DNA of 14,950 nucleotides. Origin: Acidimicrobiia bacterium (lineage in GTDB: Bacteria; Actinomycetota; Acidimicrobiia; Acidimicrobiales; AC-14). The translations under genes were made by a program, and so were the position numbers. The stretch spans positions 1 to 14,950 of the forward strand of contig JAFAUA010000048.1 in NCBI GenBank assembly GCA_019243595.1, read 5' to 3'. Each line of letters opens with the position of its first letter. Positions within the stretch are counted from its first letter, which is position 1. Below, in pieces: positions 1-6,514 of the stretch. The notes beneath the pieces are model-generated. The model saw nothing but the letters and a program-made list of their open reading frames with translations, ran no database searches and was not told the DNA's origin.

Positions 1-30
1 ACTGTCACACCCTCGCCGTACGCTTCGGGG

Positions 31-966
31 GTGGCGGAACTGAACGCGCAGCAGCGCGACGTTCGGGATGAGTTGCTGCTGTACGGGCAGCCGCGGCCGA
101 CGCCCAACCGGGAGATCGGCAGGACCCCCCGTCAACGCGCCATCCACGAGTTGACGGCGCTGGCCGGCGGGCTCGACCCGGCCGACTGGACCCGCGTCGA
201 CAAGCACCGTCTCTCCCAGGCCCACACCTGCACCGGCTATCTCCGCGCCCGCAGCACCGAGGAGTTCAGCTGGAGCGTGGCCAACGTGCGCGGCAAGGTC
301 CTGCACCGCGCCCTCGAGGGCCTGATCATGTCCGCCTACCGGCGGGCGCCACTCGAGCTGGCCCACGCCGCCATCGACGAGCTGGCCGAGGACGCCGACG
401 CCCGGGGCCCCGGTCCCTTCCTCGCCACGCTCCCCCAGGGCGACCGTCAGGACCTGGCGCGCGACGTCAACGATCTCATCGTGAAGTTCGTCTCCGACTG
501 GCCGCACGTCCTCGCCGGCTGGTCGCCACGCGTCGAGTCTCCAGTGAAGCTGGCCTTCGGCCCCATCCATCTGCAGGCCCAGTTCGACCTGGCCCTCGGT
601 GTCCCCATGGGCGACGAGGCCCGCACGTTCATCGTCGACTTCAAGAGCGGCTGGATGAACAACGACCATCAGCAAGAGGCGCGGTTCTACGGCCTCATGG
701 AAACCTTGCGCTCACGCGTGCCGCCCTACCGGGTCGCCACCTACTACCTCGACAGCGGCGAGTACTCGTTCGACGACGTCGACGAGGACCTGCTGTACGC
801 CACCTTCGACTGGATGGTCGAAGGCATTCGCCGCATCATCCTCGCCCGCTCCGAGGACCCGGTCACCTACGAGCCGAGCGCCGCGTGCCGCTGGTGCCCC
901 GGACGCAGCGACTGTGACGACGGCCAGCAGTGGCTGGCGACGTTCGGCCGCCATTCGGCCGCGTGA
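31..966 (+). CDS. RecB/Cas4-like PD-(D/E)XK nuclease with Fe-S cysteine motif
   Basis: Predicted DNA exonuclease of the PD-(D/E)XK superfamily, 311 residues, cytoplasmic. Visible nuclease motifs are His92 in GKVLHRALEG, Asp186 in QAQFDLAL, Asp203-Phe-Lys205 in VDFKSG, and the following QQEARFYGL motif. Four cysteines are spaced C67...C286-x2-C289-x5-C295, the arrangement that holds a 4Fe-4S cluster in AddB and Cas4-type nucleases. No helicase motifs are present, and it is longer than a typical Cas4 (about 200 residues). The start is uncertain: the frame is open to the window edge, and the GTG chosen lies directly after GGGG with no well-spaced ribosome site, so the true start may lie upstream. 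Its last bases overlap the acetyltransferase start, which suggests co-translation. The nuclease fold is well supported; the biological role (repair or otherwise) is not shown. Confidence 0.85.
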   Translation: MAELNAQQRDVRDELLLYGQPRPTPNREIGRTPRQRAIHELTALAGGLDPADWTRVDKHRLSQAHTCTGYLRARSTEEFSWSVANVRGKVLHRALEGLIMSAYRRAPLELAHAAIDELAEDADARGPGPFLATLPQGDRQDLARDVNDLIVKFVSDWPHVLAGWSPRVESPVKLAFGPIHLQAQFDLALGVPMGDEARTFIVDFKSGWMNNDHQQEARFYGLMETLRSRVPPYRVATYYLDSGEYSFDDVDEDLLYATFDWMVEGIRRIILARSEDPVTYEPSAACRWCPGRSDCDDGQQWLATFGRHSAA

Positions 967-1379
967 CGGTTGAGATCCGCAAGGCGACAGCGAACGACGT
1001 CGAAGCTGTGCTCGCCCTCTGGCAACGGGCGACGGGTCCGACTGCGCTCGTCGACCGAGCGGACGACATCGAGCGCCTGATCCGAACCCCGACGAGCGCC
1101 TTGCTCCTCGCCGACGACAATGGCGAGCTCGTCGGTTCGGTGGTCGCCGGCTGGGACGGGTGGCGCGGCAACCTCTATCGGGTCGGCGTCGCGCCCGAAC
1201 GACGCAGCCACGGCCTCGGAACCCGTCTGGTGAGAGCCGCCGAAGCCGCACTCGCGGCCCTGGGCTGCCCGCGGGTCACCGCCTTGGTCCACCTCGAGCT
1301 CGGCGACGCCGCGCCCTTCTGGAACAAGGTCGGCTACGCCCACGACACCGAGGTCGGGCGCTTCGTCCGCAACCTTTGA
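963..1379 (+). CDS. GNAT-family N-acetyltransferase
   Basis: Predicted cytoplasmic acetyl-CoA-dependent acetyltransferase of 138 residues, normal size for one GNAT domain. The acetyl-CoA pyrophosphate-binding motif is visible as VAPERRSHGLG (residues 76-86). It follows the central beta strand LYRVGV, and the usual C-terminal APFWNKVGY signature is at 117-125. The GTG at 963 is preferred because it overlaps the nuclease stop codon in GTGA and the domain begins right away (VEIRKATANDV). An ATG at 930 is in frame but would add eleven residues encoded inside the nuclease. The substrate cannot be told from sequence. Coupling to the nuclease suggests one transcript, though a functional link is unproven. 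Confidence 0.88.
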   Translation: MTVEIRKATANDVEAVLALWQRATGPTALVDRADDIERLIRTPTSALLLADDNGELVGSVVAGWDGWRGNLYRVGVAPERRSHGLGTRLVRAAEAALAALGCPRVTALVHLELGDAAPFWNKVGYAHDTEVGRFVRNL

Positions 1380-1392
1380 GCGTTTCGACCCG

Positions 1393-1635
1393 CTATTGGC
1401 GGTAGCCCTCCACCGTTCCCGGGTCTCGCACGCTGGCGTCGTCGGGATCTTCGCCCCGGTGGCGCAGGCCGCGGCGCTGTCGCAACAGGTCCCAGCATTG
1501 GTCGAGGGCGACCTCGATCTTGGCCAGGCGATCGCGGTCGTCATCGGCCAGACCTTGACCCTCTGACCTCTCGCGCAGCCCGTGCTCCTCGGCGACCAGC
1601 TTGTCGATGTGCTCGATGAGGTCCTGATCGTCCAT
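1393..1635 (-). CDS. DUF2630 family protein
   Basis: Small 80-residue charged, probably all-helical cytoplasmic protein that I recognise as the actinobacterial DUF2630 family. It shows the N-terminal helix MDDQDLIEHIDKLVAEEHGL, the conserved LDQCWDLLRQRRGLR segment around residues 44-58 and the GEDPDDASVR tail. Function is unknown. It is the last gene of a minus-strand cluster, 15 bases after the nitrobindin-like gene. Its likely ribosome site, AGGAG at 1648-1652, overlaps that gene's stop codon, about 12 bases before the ATG, slightly long spacing. It converges with the acetyltransferase, whose stop is 13 bases away. Confidence 0.9.
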   Translation of the reverse strand: MDDQDLIEHIDKLVAEEHGLRERSEGQGLADDDRDRLAKIEVALDQCWDLLRQRRGLRHRGEDPDDASVRDPGTVEGYRQ

Positions 1636-1650
1636 GAAGTTCTCGCTCTC

Positions 1651-2133
1651 CTAATGCGTGGCGCCGAGACGCAGCTCGGCCTGCAGATGACCGTCGAGAG
1701 GTCTACCCATGGCGGCCATGCGCAGGTCGTAGGACATGGTTTCGCCGTCGACGCGGATGTCGCGTTCGATGCTGTCGACAGGCTTGGCGGTCGATGTCTT
1801 CGTCATCGAGATGCTCGCTACCGAGATCGACGTCCCCCGCAGCTCGCCCTCGGCCACCTCGGCGTGCCCGTTCGGGTGGGCGACGACGAGCTCAACGTGC
1901 GAGCCATCGATCAGGCGCCAGAAACCGGTCTCACTGTGCAGCGGCCGGCCGTCGTCGAGCGACCACGTGCGCTGCGTGAAGGCGAGCAGCGGCTTGCCGA
2001 CGTGCCACACACGCAGCTCCTCGCCGTACTCGAACGGCGAGATCGTCGCGTAGAAGCCTTTGCCCTCGCCCATCCACGACCCGAGCAGGAAGCCGAGCGG
2101 TGCGATGTCGGGATGGAGCGCGGGCCCGTCCAC
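1651..2133 (-). CDS. Nitrobindin-like heme-binding beta-barrel protein (THAP4-like, DUF1794)
   Basis: A 160-residue beta-barrel protein of the nitrobindin/THAP4-C-terminal family. Members bind ferric heme; plant, human and mycobacterial examples isomerise peroxynitrite to nitrate. The family signature GSWMGEG is at residues 18-24, followed by the ISPFEYGEEL strand. His149 in LDGHLQAELRL near the C-terminus is at the expected position of the proximal heme ligand. The length matches bacterial members. The start is a GTG seven bases after a TAGGGT box, which overlaps the upstream stop codon, so it may be made both from the cluster transcript and from a leaderless one. It sits between an unknown small gene and DUF2630. 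The family call is strong; heme binding here is inferred. Confidence 0.88.
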   Translation of the reverse strand: MDGPALHPDIAPLGFLLGSWMGEGKGFYATISPFEYGEELRVWHVGKPLLAFTQRTWSLDDGRPLHSETGFWRLIDGSHVELVVAHPNGHAEVAEGELRGTSISVASISMTKTSTAKPVDSIERDIRVDGETMSYDLRMAAMGRPLDGHLQAELRLGATH

Positions 2134-2140
2134 CCCCGGG

Positions 2141-2146
2141 ACCCTA
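2141..2146 (-). promoter_or_regulatory. Candidate leaderless -10 box for the nitrobindin-like gene
   Basis: On the minus strand TAGGGT is followed by exactly seven bases and then the GTG start at 2133. This is the spacing expected when transcription begins at the start codon. The TAG is also the stop codon of the upstream 93-residue gene. No clear -35 hexamer was seen. Inference from the actinobacterial TANNNT pattern. Confidence 0.4.
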
Positions 2147-2425
2147 ACCCGCGGTCGATGCCTTCTTGGCCCGGATGACGACCGGTCCGGTGGGCGTCGT
2201 GCCCGTCAGCGCCCACTCGACCAGCGTCAGTACCCGGCGCGCTTCGGGGTCGCCCGGGGAGCTGCGCAGGATCTCGCTGTAGTGGGCGTGGGCTTCGACC
2301 AACAGCTCGCGATCGCCACCGACGGACCGGAAGAGTTGGGAGGCCGCCTCGTGCGAGTCCTCCTTCATGGCCGCTAACTCGAGTGCATGTCGAAGAACGA
2401 CCCGCATGGACGCCTCGCTCGTCAT
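2144..2425 (-). CDS. Hypothetical protein, 93 residues
   Basis: I do not recognise the family. The product is small, probably helical (MRVVLRHALELAAMKEDS, then LLVEAHAHYSEILRSS and ARRVLTLVEWAL), soluble, with no signal peptide, membrane segment or cysteine. The ATG at 2425 has a G-rich run (seven Gs) ending about eight bases upstream that could serve as a ribosome site. A second in-frame ATG at residue 7 (2407) is preceded by GAGGCG and is an alternative. It is the first gene of the minus-strand cluster, 10 bases before the nitrobindin-like gene, and it diverges from the crotonase operon across about 100 bases. Genuine coding is supported by position and codon pattern, but no function can be assigned. 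Confidence 0.65.
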   Translation of the reverse strand: MTSEASMRVVLRHALELAAMKEDSHEAASQLFRSVGGDRELLVEAHAHYSEILRSSPGDPEARRVLTLVEWALTGTTPTGPVVIRAKKASTAG

Positions 2426-2526
2426 GAGAACGACCCCCCCACGTACACGCCATTTCGCGAGGAGTGAGGTTTGTGACGCGCGTTCTGCACATTCTCCCTT
2501 TGCGCGCGCTGAGTAATGTCCCTAAC
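2426..2526. promoter_or_regulatory. Divergent intergenic region between nitrobindin cluster and crotonase operon
   Basis: About 100 bases separate the two divergent starts. The rightward side holds the TAATGT box described separately. I saw no TANNNT box at the right distance for the leftward gene. The region contains an ACGCGCGT palindrome (2476-2483) and a GCGCGCGC run (2502-2509), which may be no more than GC-rich composition. Upstream in-frame GTG codons at 2464 and 2473 could extend the crotonase but would add residues unlike the family N-terminus. Confidence 0.4.
2514..2519 (+). promoter_or_regulatory. Candidate leaderless -10 box for the crotonase operon
   Basis: TAATGT is followed by exactly seven bases (CCCTAAC) and then GTG at 2527, where similarity to the enoyl-CoA hydratase family begins. 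No Shine-Dalgarno sequence precedes this GTG. Both points fit transcription starting at the first base of the start codon. No convincing -35 element was found at 16-18 bases. Confidence 0.5.
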
Positions 2527-3318
2527 GTGATCCGGGCCGAAAAATCGGACAACGTCGCCACCATCACCCTCGACCGCCCCGAGGCCAAGAACGCTCTCAC
2601 CGTCGAGATGCGCGACGACCTGGTGGCGGCCATCCGCGATGCCCGCAGCGACCCCGACGTGCGCGCCGTCCTTCTGACCGGTGCGGGCGACGCGTTCTGT
2701 GCGGGTATGGATCTGCGGGCCTCGACGGTGGCCCAGGCCGGGGGCGAGGGCTTCAATACCCGCTCGACGTCGGAGGCTCTGCGCATCGGGGTCCAGGCCG
2801 TCGTGCGCGAGCTGTGGGAGCTCGACAAGCCGACGGTCGCGGCCGTCAACGGCACGGCGGTCGGTCCCGGCGCCCACATCGCGCTGGCCTGCGACTTCGT
2901 CCTCGTCCATGACGAGACCCGCTTCGCGTGGACCTTCGCCCGCTGGGGCCTGGTCGTCGACGCCGGCGGCGCCTACCTGCTCCCTCGCCTCGTCGGTCTG
3001 CCGCGTGCCAAGGCGATGGTCATGCTGGGCGAGAACGTGAAAGGTGCCGAAGCGGTCGACCTCGGCCTGGCCTACAAGTGCGTGCGCGCCGATGAGCTGC
3101 GGCCCGAGGCCGACGCCCTCGCCGCACGACTGGCCGCCGGCCCCACGCGCTCGCTCGGTCTCTCGAAGCAGCTGCTCAACCGGACCTTCGAGACCTACCT
3201 GGCGTCATCCCTCGAGCTCGAGGGCCAGTTCCAGTCCCTGGCCACCACGTCGTCGGACCTGGCCGAGGGGATGGCCGCCTTCCGCGAGAAGCGCGACCCC
3301 AAGTTCACAGGGCGGTAG
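2527..3318 (+). CDS. Enoyl-CoA hydratase/isomerase (crotonase) family protein
   Basis: Cytoplasmic crotonase-fold enzyme of 263 residues, full length for the family, acting on an acyl-CoA thioester. The N-terminal segment VATITLDRPEAKNALT and the oxyanion-hole loops AFCAGMDL and GPGAHIALACDF are visible. At the two glutamate positions of classical enoyl-CoA hydratase this protein differs. His117 stands where the first glutamate is usual, and the second region reads GLVVDAGGAYLLPRL. Asp145 there matches the acidic residue of PaaG-like and Eci-type enoyl-CoA isomerases rather than the hydratase glutamate. An isomerase or another crotonase reaction is therefore more likely than simple hydration. 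The GTG at 2527 was chosen over in-frame GTGs at 2464 and 2473 because of the -10 spacing and family N-terminus. It shares one base with the next gene (TAGTG). Confidence 0.88.
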   Translation: MIRAEKSDNVATITLDRPEAKNALTVEMRDDLVAAIRDARSDPDVRAVLLTGAGDAFCAGMDLRASTVAQAGGEGFNTRSTSEALRIGVQAVVRELWELDKPTVAAVNGTAVGPGAHIALACDFVLVHDETRFAWTFARWGLVVDAGGAYLLPRLVGLPRAKAMVMLGENVKGAEAVDLGLAYKCVRADELRPEADALAARLAAGPTRSLGLSKQLLNRTFETYLASSLELEGQFQSLATTSSDLAEGMAAFREKRDPKFTGR

Positions 3319-3866
3319 TGCCGCAGCTCTTCTTCGACGACGACGCCTACGCCGTCGTCGCAGCGGCGTGCGAACGGCTCATCCCCGGCGCTACCGACGC
3401 GGGCGTCGCCGACTACGTCGACGGCCTGCTCGGCGCCTTCGCCGTCGACCCGCCGCGCATTTGGGCGGGCGGACCGTTCTCCGGCCGCCACGGCGGCGAC
3501 GCCGGCTTCGGCTCCTTCATCCCCCTGACCCCGATGGACGAGCTGGCGTGGCGCACACGTATCGAGGGCTCACAGGGCATCGCCGAGCGCGAGTTCAACG
3601 GACCGGTCGTCGGTCTCCAGCAGCGTTACCGCGAGGGCATCGCCGCGCTCGGGGCCGACTTCACGACGTGTGATCCCGAAGAGCAGGACGCCCGTCTCCG
3701 TGCGCAGGCCGACTTCACCGCCCTGCTCTACGAGCACGCATGCGAAGGCATGTACGGCGCGCCCGAATACGGAGGCAACCGCAACGGTTCCGGCTGGCAA
3801 CGCATCGACTTCGAAGGCGACGTGCAGCCTCGTGGCTACACCGACGAGAAAGTGAGCCAGCCGTAG
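3318..3866 (+). CDS. Gluconate 2-dehydrogenase subunit 3 family protein
   Basis: A 182-residue member of the Gluconate_2-dh3 family, the small partner subunit of membrane or periplasmic GMC flavodehydrogenases. Family features are the N-terminal helix with AAACERLIPG (residues 15-24) and the conserved C-terminal block LLYEHACEGMYGAPEYGGN (137-155) followed by GW and a GYTDE tail. Family members often carry a Tat signal and help export the catalytic subunit. This one begins MPQLFFDDDAY with no signal peptide, so a cytoplasmic complex is suggested. The GTG start overlaps the crotonase stop by one base, so translation is probably coupled. The flavoprotein partner follows immediately. Confidence 0.85.
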   Translation: MPQLFFDDDAYAVVAAACERLIPGATDAGVADYVDGLLGAFAVDPPRIWAGGPFSGRHGGDAGFGSFIPLTPMDELAWRTRIEGSQGIAEREFNGPVVGLQQRYREGIAALGADFTTCDPEEQDARLRAQADFTALLYEHACEGMYGAPEYGGNRNGSGWQRIDFEGDVQPRGYTDEKVSQP

Positions 3867-3889
3867 GCCCGGCGGCCGACGCCATCGTC

Positions 3890-5518
3890 GTGGGCTCCGG
3901 TCCCGGCGGCAGTGCCGCGGCCGACGTCCTCACCGCTGCCGGGTGGTCAGTGGTCATCTTCGAGAAGGGCCGCAACCACCTCCTCGATTTGGACGACCCC
4001 GAGCGGCTCAAGGGCGATTACTCCAACGACGAGCTCAAGTTCACCATCCGACACTTCCTCGGCCCCGACCCCTTCCTCGAGCCGCGCACGTTCCGGCGCC
4101 GGGAACGTGACGGCGACCACGCCTTCGTCGGCGACGTCAACAACGTGCCGTCCACCGTCGGCGGTGGTGGCGTGCACGCCGACGGGAAGCTGCCGCGCTT
4201 TCGGGAAGCCGACTTCCGCCTGCACACCGAGTACGGGCCGATCGACGGCGCCGCGCTGGCCGACTGGCCCCTGACCTACGACGACCTCGAACCGTTCTAC
4301 GCCGAGGCAGAAAGCCTCGTGGGCGTGGCCGGCGACGCCGGCGCCAACCCCTTCGCGGCGCCGAGGTCCGGCCCCTACCCAATGCCGCCGGGCGCGCCGA
4401 TGTACGGCGCCACACTCAGCGCAGCAGCGGCCGAGCGTCTCGGCTACCACCCGTATCCGGCGCCCACAGGCGCCAACTCCGTGCCCTACGGCGGGCGGCC
4501 GGCGTGCAACAACTGCGGGTTCTGTGCCTTCTACGGGTGCCCGATCCACGCCAAGGGCGATCCGGTGGCCCCTCTCCAGCGGGCCCTCCTGTCGGGGCGG
4601 GCCGAGCTCAGGCCGGAAACGTTCGTGTCCAGGATCAACATCAGCAACGGCCGAGCGACGGGCGTGGACTACGTCGATGCCGCCGGCCACACCCACACCG
4701 AGACGGCGCGCCATGTCGTTCTCGCGGCGGGCGCCGTCGAGACGCCGCGCCTGATGCTCCTCTCCGGACTCGACCATCCGCTGGTCGGCCGCCACCTGAT
4801 GTTCCACTTCCAGACGCTCGTGATGGCCGGGCTCCGCCAGCGCGTCCATCCACACCGTGGCCGCTCGGTGACGCACGTGCACGACGACCACCTCGTCCCC
4901 GACGACCGCTCGAAGCGCGCCGCCAAAGATGCCGGGCTGCCATGGTTCCGGGGCGGGATGGTCGAGCACTGCGGCCCGTCGACGCCCATCCAAGAGGCCA
5001 AGCTCTATCCATGGGGCGACGCCCACGCCCGCTCGATGCGCGAGTCGTCACTGCGGGAGCGCATGTGGGGCTTCACGATGCAGGGCGAGGACATGCCCCA
5101 GGCAACCAACCGAGTCGACCTGGACCCGACGGTGCGCGACGTCCGCGGCTTCCCCGTCGCCCGCATCACCTACGACTCCCACCGCTTCGAGCGGGCGGCG
5201 TCGGCGCACTACGGCGAACGGCTCACCGAGATCCTGCACGAGATGGACGCCGAGTGGACGGTCACCACGACGAGCCCCGACGCCTCGTTTCCGTACGGCG
5301 ACTTCATCTCGCCCGTGCCCCAGAGCAAGCACGTCATGGGTACGGCGCGCATGGGCGCGGACCCCTCGACGTCGGTCGTCGATCCCTACGGCCGCCTCCA
5401 CGACGTCCCGAACATCGTGATCGCCGACTCCTCGGTGTTCGTGACCTCGAGCGGCTACGGCCCGACACTCACGCTCGTCGCCCTCGCCCTGCGCGCCGCG
5501 ACGGCGATGATGCGATGA
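3890..5518 (+). CDS. GMC-family FAD-dependent oxidoreductase
   Basis: Flavoprotein dehydrogenase oxidising an alcohol-type substrate, likely the catalytic partner of the upstream subunit. The FAD dinucleotide motif GSGPGG (residues 2-7 from this start) is followed by a strand ending in the acidic residue of FEKGRNH. A cysteine cluster CNNCGFCAFYGC (C206, C209, C212, C217) may bind an Fe-S cluster, as reported for bacterial FAD-glucose dehydrogenases. The C-terminal GMC domain has HVMGTARMG with the catalytic-type His481, then GYGPTLTLVALALR, where Gly524 occupies the usual Asn/His position. Coding similarity begins about six codons before this GTG (DAIVV strand), but no ATG, GTG or TTG lies there. 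The next upstream ATG is at 3740, deep inside the neighbouring gene. The true start is unresolved or a frameshift is present. Confidence 0.88.
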   Translation: MGSGPGGSAAADVLTAAGWSVVIFEKGRNHLLDLDDPERLKGDYSNDELKFTIRHFLGPDPFLEPRTFRRRERDGDHAFVGDVNNVPSTVGGGGVHADGKLPRFREADFRLHTEYGPIDGAALADWPLTYDDLEPFYAEAESLVGVAGDAGANPFAAPRSGPYPMPPGAPMYGATLSAAAAERLGYHPYPAPTGANSVPYGGRPACNNCGFCAFYGCPIHAKGDPVAPLQRALLSGRAELRPETFVSRINISNGRATGVDYVDAAGHTHTETARHVVLAAGAVETPRLMLLSGLDHPLVGRHLMFHFQTLVMAGLRQRVHPHRGRSVTHVHDDHLVPDDRSKRAAKDAGLPWFRGGMVEHCGPSTPIQEAKLYPWGDAHARSMRESSLRERMWGFTMQGEDMPQATNRVDLDPTVRDVRGFPVARITYDSHRFERAASAHYGERLTEILHEMDAEWTVTTTSPDASFPYGDFISPVPQSKHVMGTARMGADPSTSVVDPYGRLHDVPNIVIADSSVFVTSSGYGPTLTLVALALRAATAMMR

Positions 5519-5522
5519 CCGC

Positions 5523-6455
5523 TCAGGTACCGGCCAGCTTGGCGACGACCGGCAACATCGCTTCCTGGCTGCCACCGGATAAGATCACGTACGAGAAGCC
5601 GTAGCGCTCCCGGCGCTCCTGGAGCTGCTCGACGATCTGGTCCGTTGTCCCGGCGAGAAAGTGCGGCGACTCGAGCACGAGCTCGGGCGGCTGGCCGAAG
5701 CTGCCGGCAACCATCTCCGCCAGCTGCTGGCGGTCTTCGGTGAGGGCGGCCATGAACACGGTGACACTCAGCTCGATGTCGTCGAAGCGCGGGCCGGCGC
5801 CCTCGCGGATGACGTCGATCTTGCCGGCGGTCACCTCACCGGTTCCGGTGACGACGACGTCGGCGTTGACCGCGCCTGCGCTCATATCGAAGTTCACCGA
5901 GATGATGTCGGCTTCACGCGCCGCGAACCCGAGCATCCGCTTGGCGCCTGCCCCGATGAGGATGGGTGGGTGGGGCTGCTGCACCGGCTTGGGAGTGCCA
6001 ACGAGGTTGTCGATCTTGTAGTGGGCGCCGTCGAAGGAGAACGGCTCGCCGCCCAGCAGCCCCTTCAGGACTGCCACCGACTCCTCGAGCTTGTCGATCC
6101 GCACGCCTGCGGATTCGAAGGGAATCCCGGAAGTCTCGTAGTCGGTCGTCATCCACCCGGCGCCGATTCCTAGCTCCAGACGGCCGTCGCTCAGGAGGTC
6201 CAGGGTGGCCGCTTCCTTCGCCAACACCGCCGGGTGCTTGAAGTCGTTGTCGAAGACCAGGCTGCCGACGCGCAGTTCAGAGGTAGCGGCCGCCACCCAG
6301 GTCATCGCCGGCAAGGGGGCGACCTGGTCGTCGAGGTGATCGGGGACGAACAGCGTCGAGTACCCGCCGTCCTCGAGCTTCCGGGCCAGGTCGGTCCACG
6401 CCTTGCCGGATTTGTTGTCCGAGACCTGGGCGCCAAATCGGAAGGGCCTTGTCAT
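5523..6455 (-). CDS. LLM-class F420-dependent oxidoreductase (MSMEG_2516-like)
   Basis: A 310-residue luciferase-like monooxygenase-fold enzyme, expected to use reduced F420 (or FMN) as a cytoplasmic cofactor. It resembles the probable F420-dependent oxidoreductase subfamily typified by MSMEG_2516. Visible hallmarks are FRFGAQ at the N-terminus, FVPDHLDDQVAPLPAM (about residues 36-51), RVGSLVFDNDFKHPAVLAKE (about 62-81), LSDGRLELGIGAGWMTTDY and the PHPPILIGAGAKRML segment. Substrate is unknown. It stands alone on the minus strand and converges with the GMC gene, four bases separating the two stops. The ATG at 6455 has no clear Shine-Dalgarno site. It overlaps the TGA of a six-codon GTG reading frame starting at 6472. 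Expression probably starts in the divergent region at 6495-6510. Confidence 0.88.
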   Translation of the reverse strand: MTRPFRFGAQVSDNKSGKAWTDLARKLEDGGYSTLFVPDHLDDQVAPLPAMTWVAAATSELRVGSLVFDNDFKHPAVLAKEAATLDLLSDGRLELGIGAGWMTTDYETSGIPFESAGVRIDKLEESVAVLKGLLGGEPFSFDGAHYKIDNLVGTPKPVQQPHPPILIGAGAKRMLGFAAREADIISVNFDMSAGAVNADVVVTGTGEVTAGKIDVIREGAGPRFDDIELSVTVFMAALTEDRQQLAEMVAGSFGQPPELVLESPHFLAGTTDQIVEQLQERRERYGFSYVILSGGSQEAMLPVVAKLAGT

Positions 6456-6494
6456 GGGAACGGTCTGCTCACGCGCCCGGACCGTAGCCCTTCC

Positions 6495-6510
6495 CTGACA
6501 CTAGAGTCAG
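6495..6510. promoter_or_regulatory. 16-bp imperfect palindrome with overlapping divergent -10 boxes
   Basis: CTGACaCTAGaGTCAG is symmetric around the central CTAG with one mismatched pair. It contains TAGAGT on the plus strand (6502-6507) and TAGTGT on the minus strand (6503-6498), so two divergent TANNNT boxes share the CTAG core. It lies between the divergent oxidoreductase and the envelope-protein/Liv operon. It could be a bidirectional promoter, an operator for a dimeric regulator, or both. No -35 hexamer is obvious on the plus side. Confidence 0.45.
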
Positions 6511-6514
6511 GTTC

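Noticed and set aside
31..966. Calling the first gene cas4
   Set aside because: No CRISPR repeats or cas1/cas2 are present, and it is longer than a typical Cas4. Only the broader nuclease family is supported.
1390..1402. Hairpin CCGC-TATTG-GCGG between the convergent acetyltransferase and DUF2630 genes as a terminator
   Set aside because: Only four base pairs and no T-run on either strand; too weak to call.
2464..2526. GTG codons at 2464 and 2473 as the crotonase start
   Set aside because: They add residues not typical of the family and skip the TAATGT-seven-base-GTG arrangement at 2527.
3740..3889. ATG at 3740 as the GMC start
   Set aside because: It would add about 50 Arg-rich residues encoded entirely out of frame within the conserved end of the upstream subunit gene, unlike any GMC N-terminus.
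3947..5026. Minus-strand open frame (359 codons) opposite the GMC gene
   Set aside because: The opposite strand carries unmistakable GMC motifs; the antisense product has no recognisable domain and a shadow-type composition.
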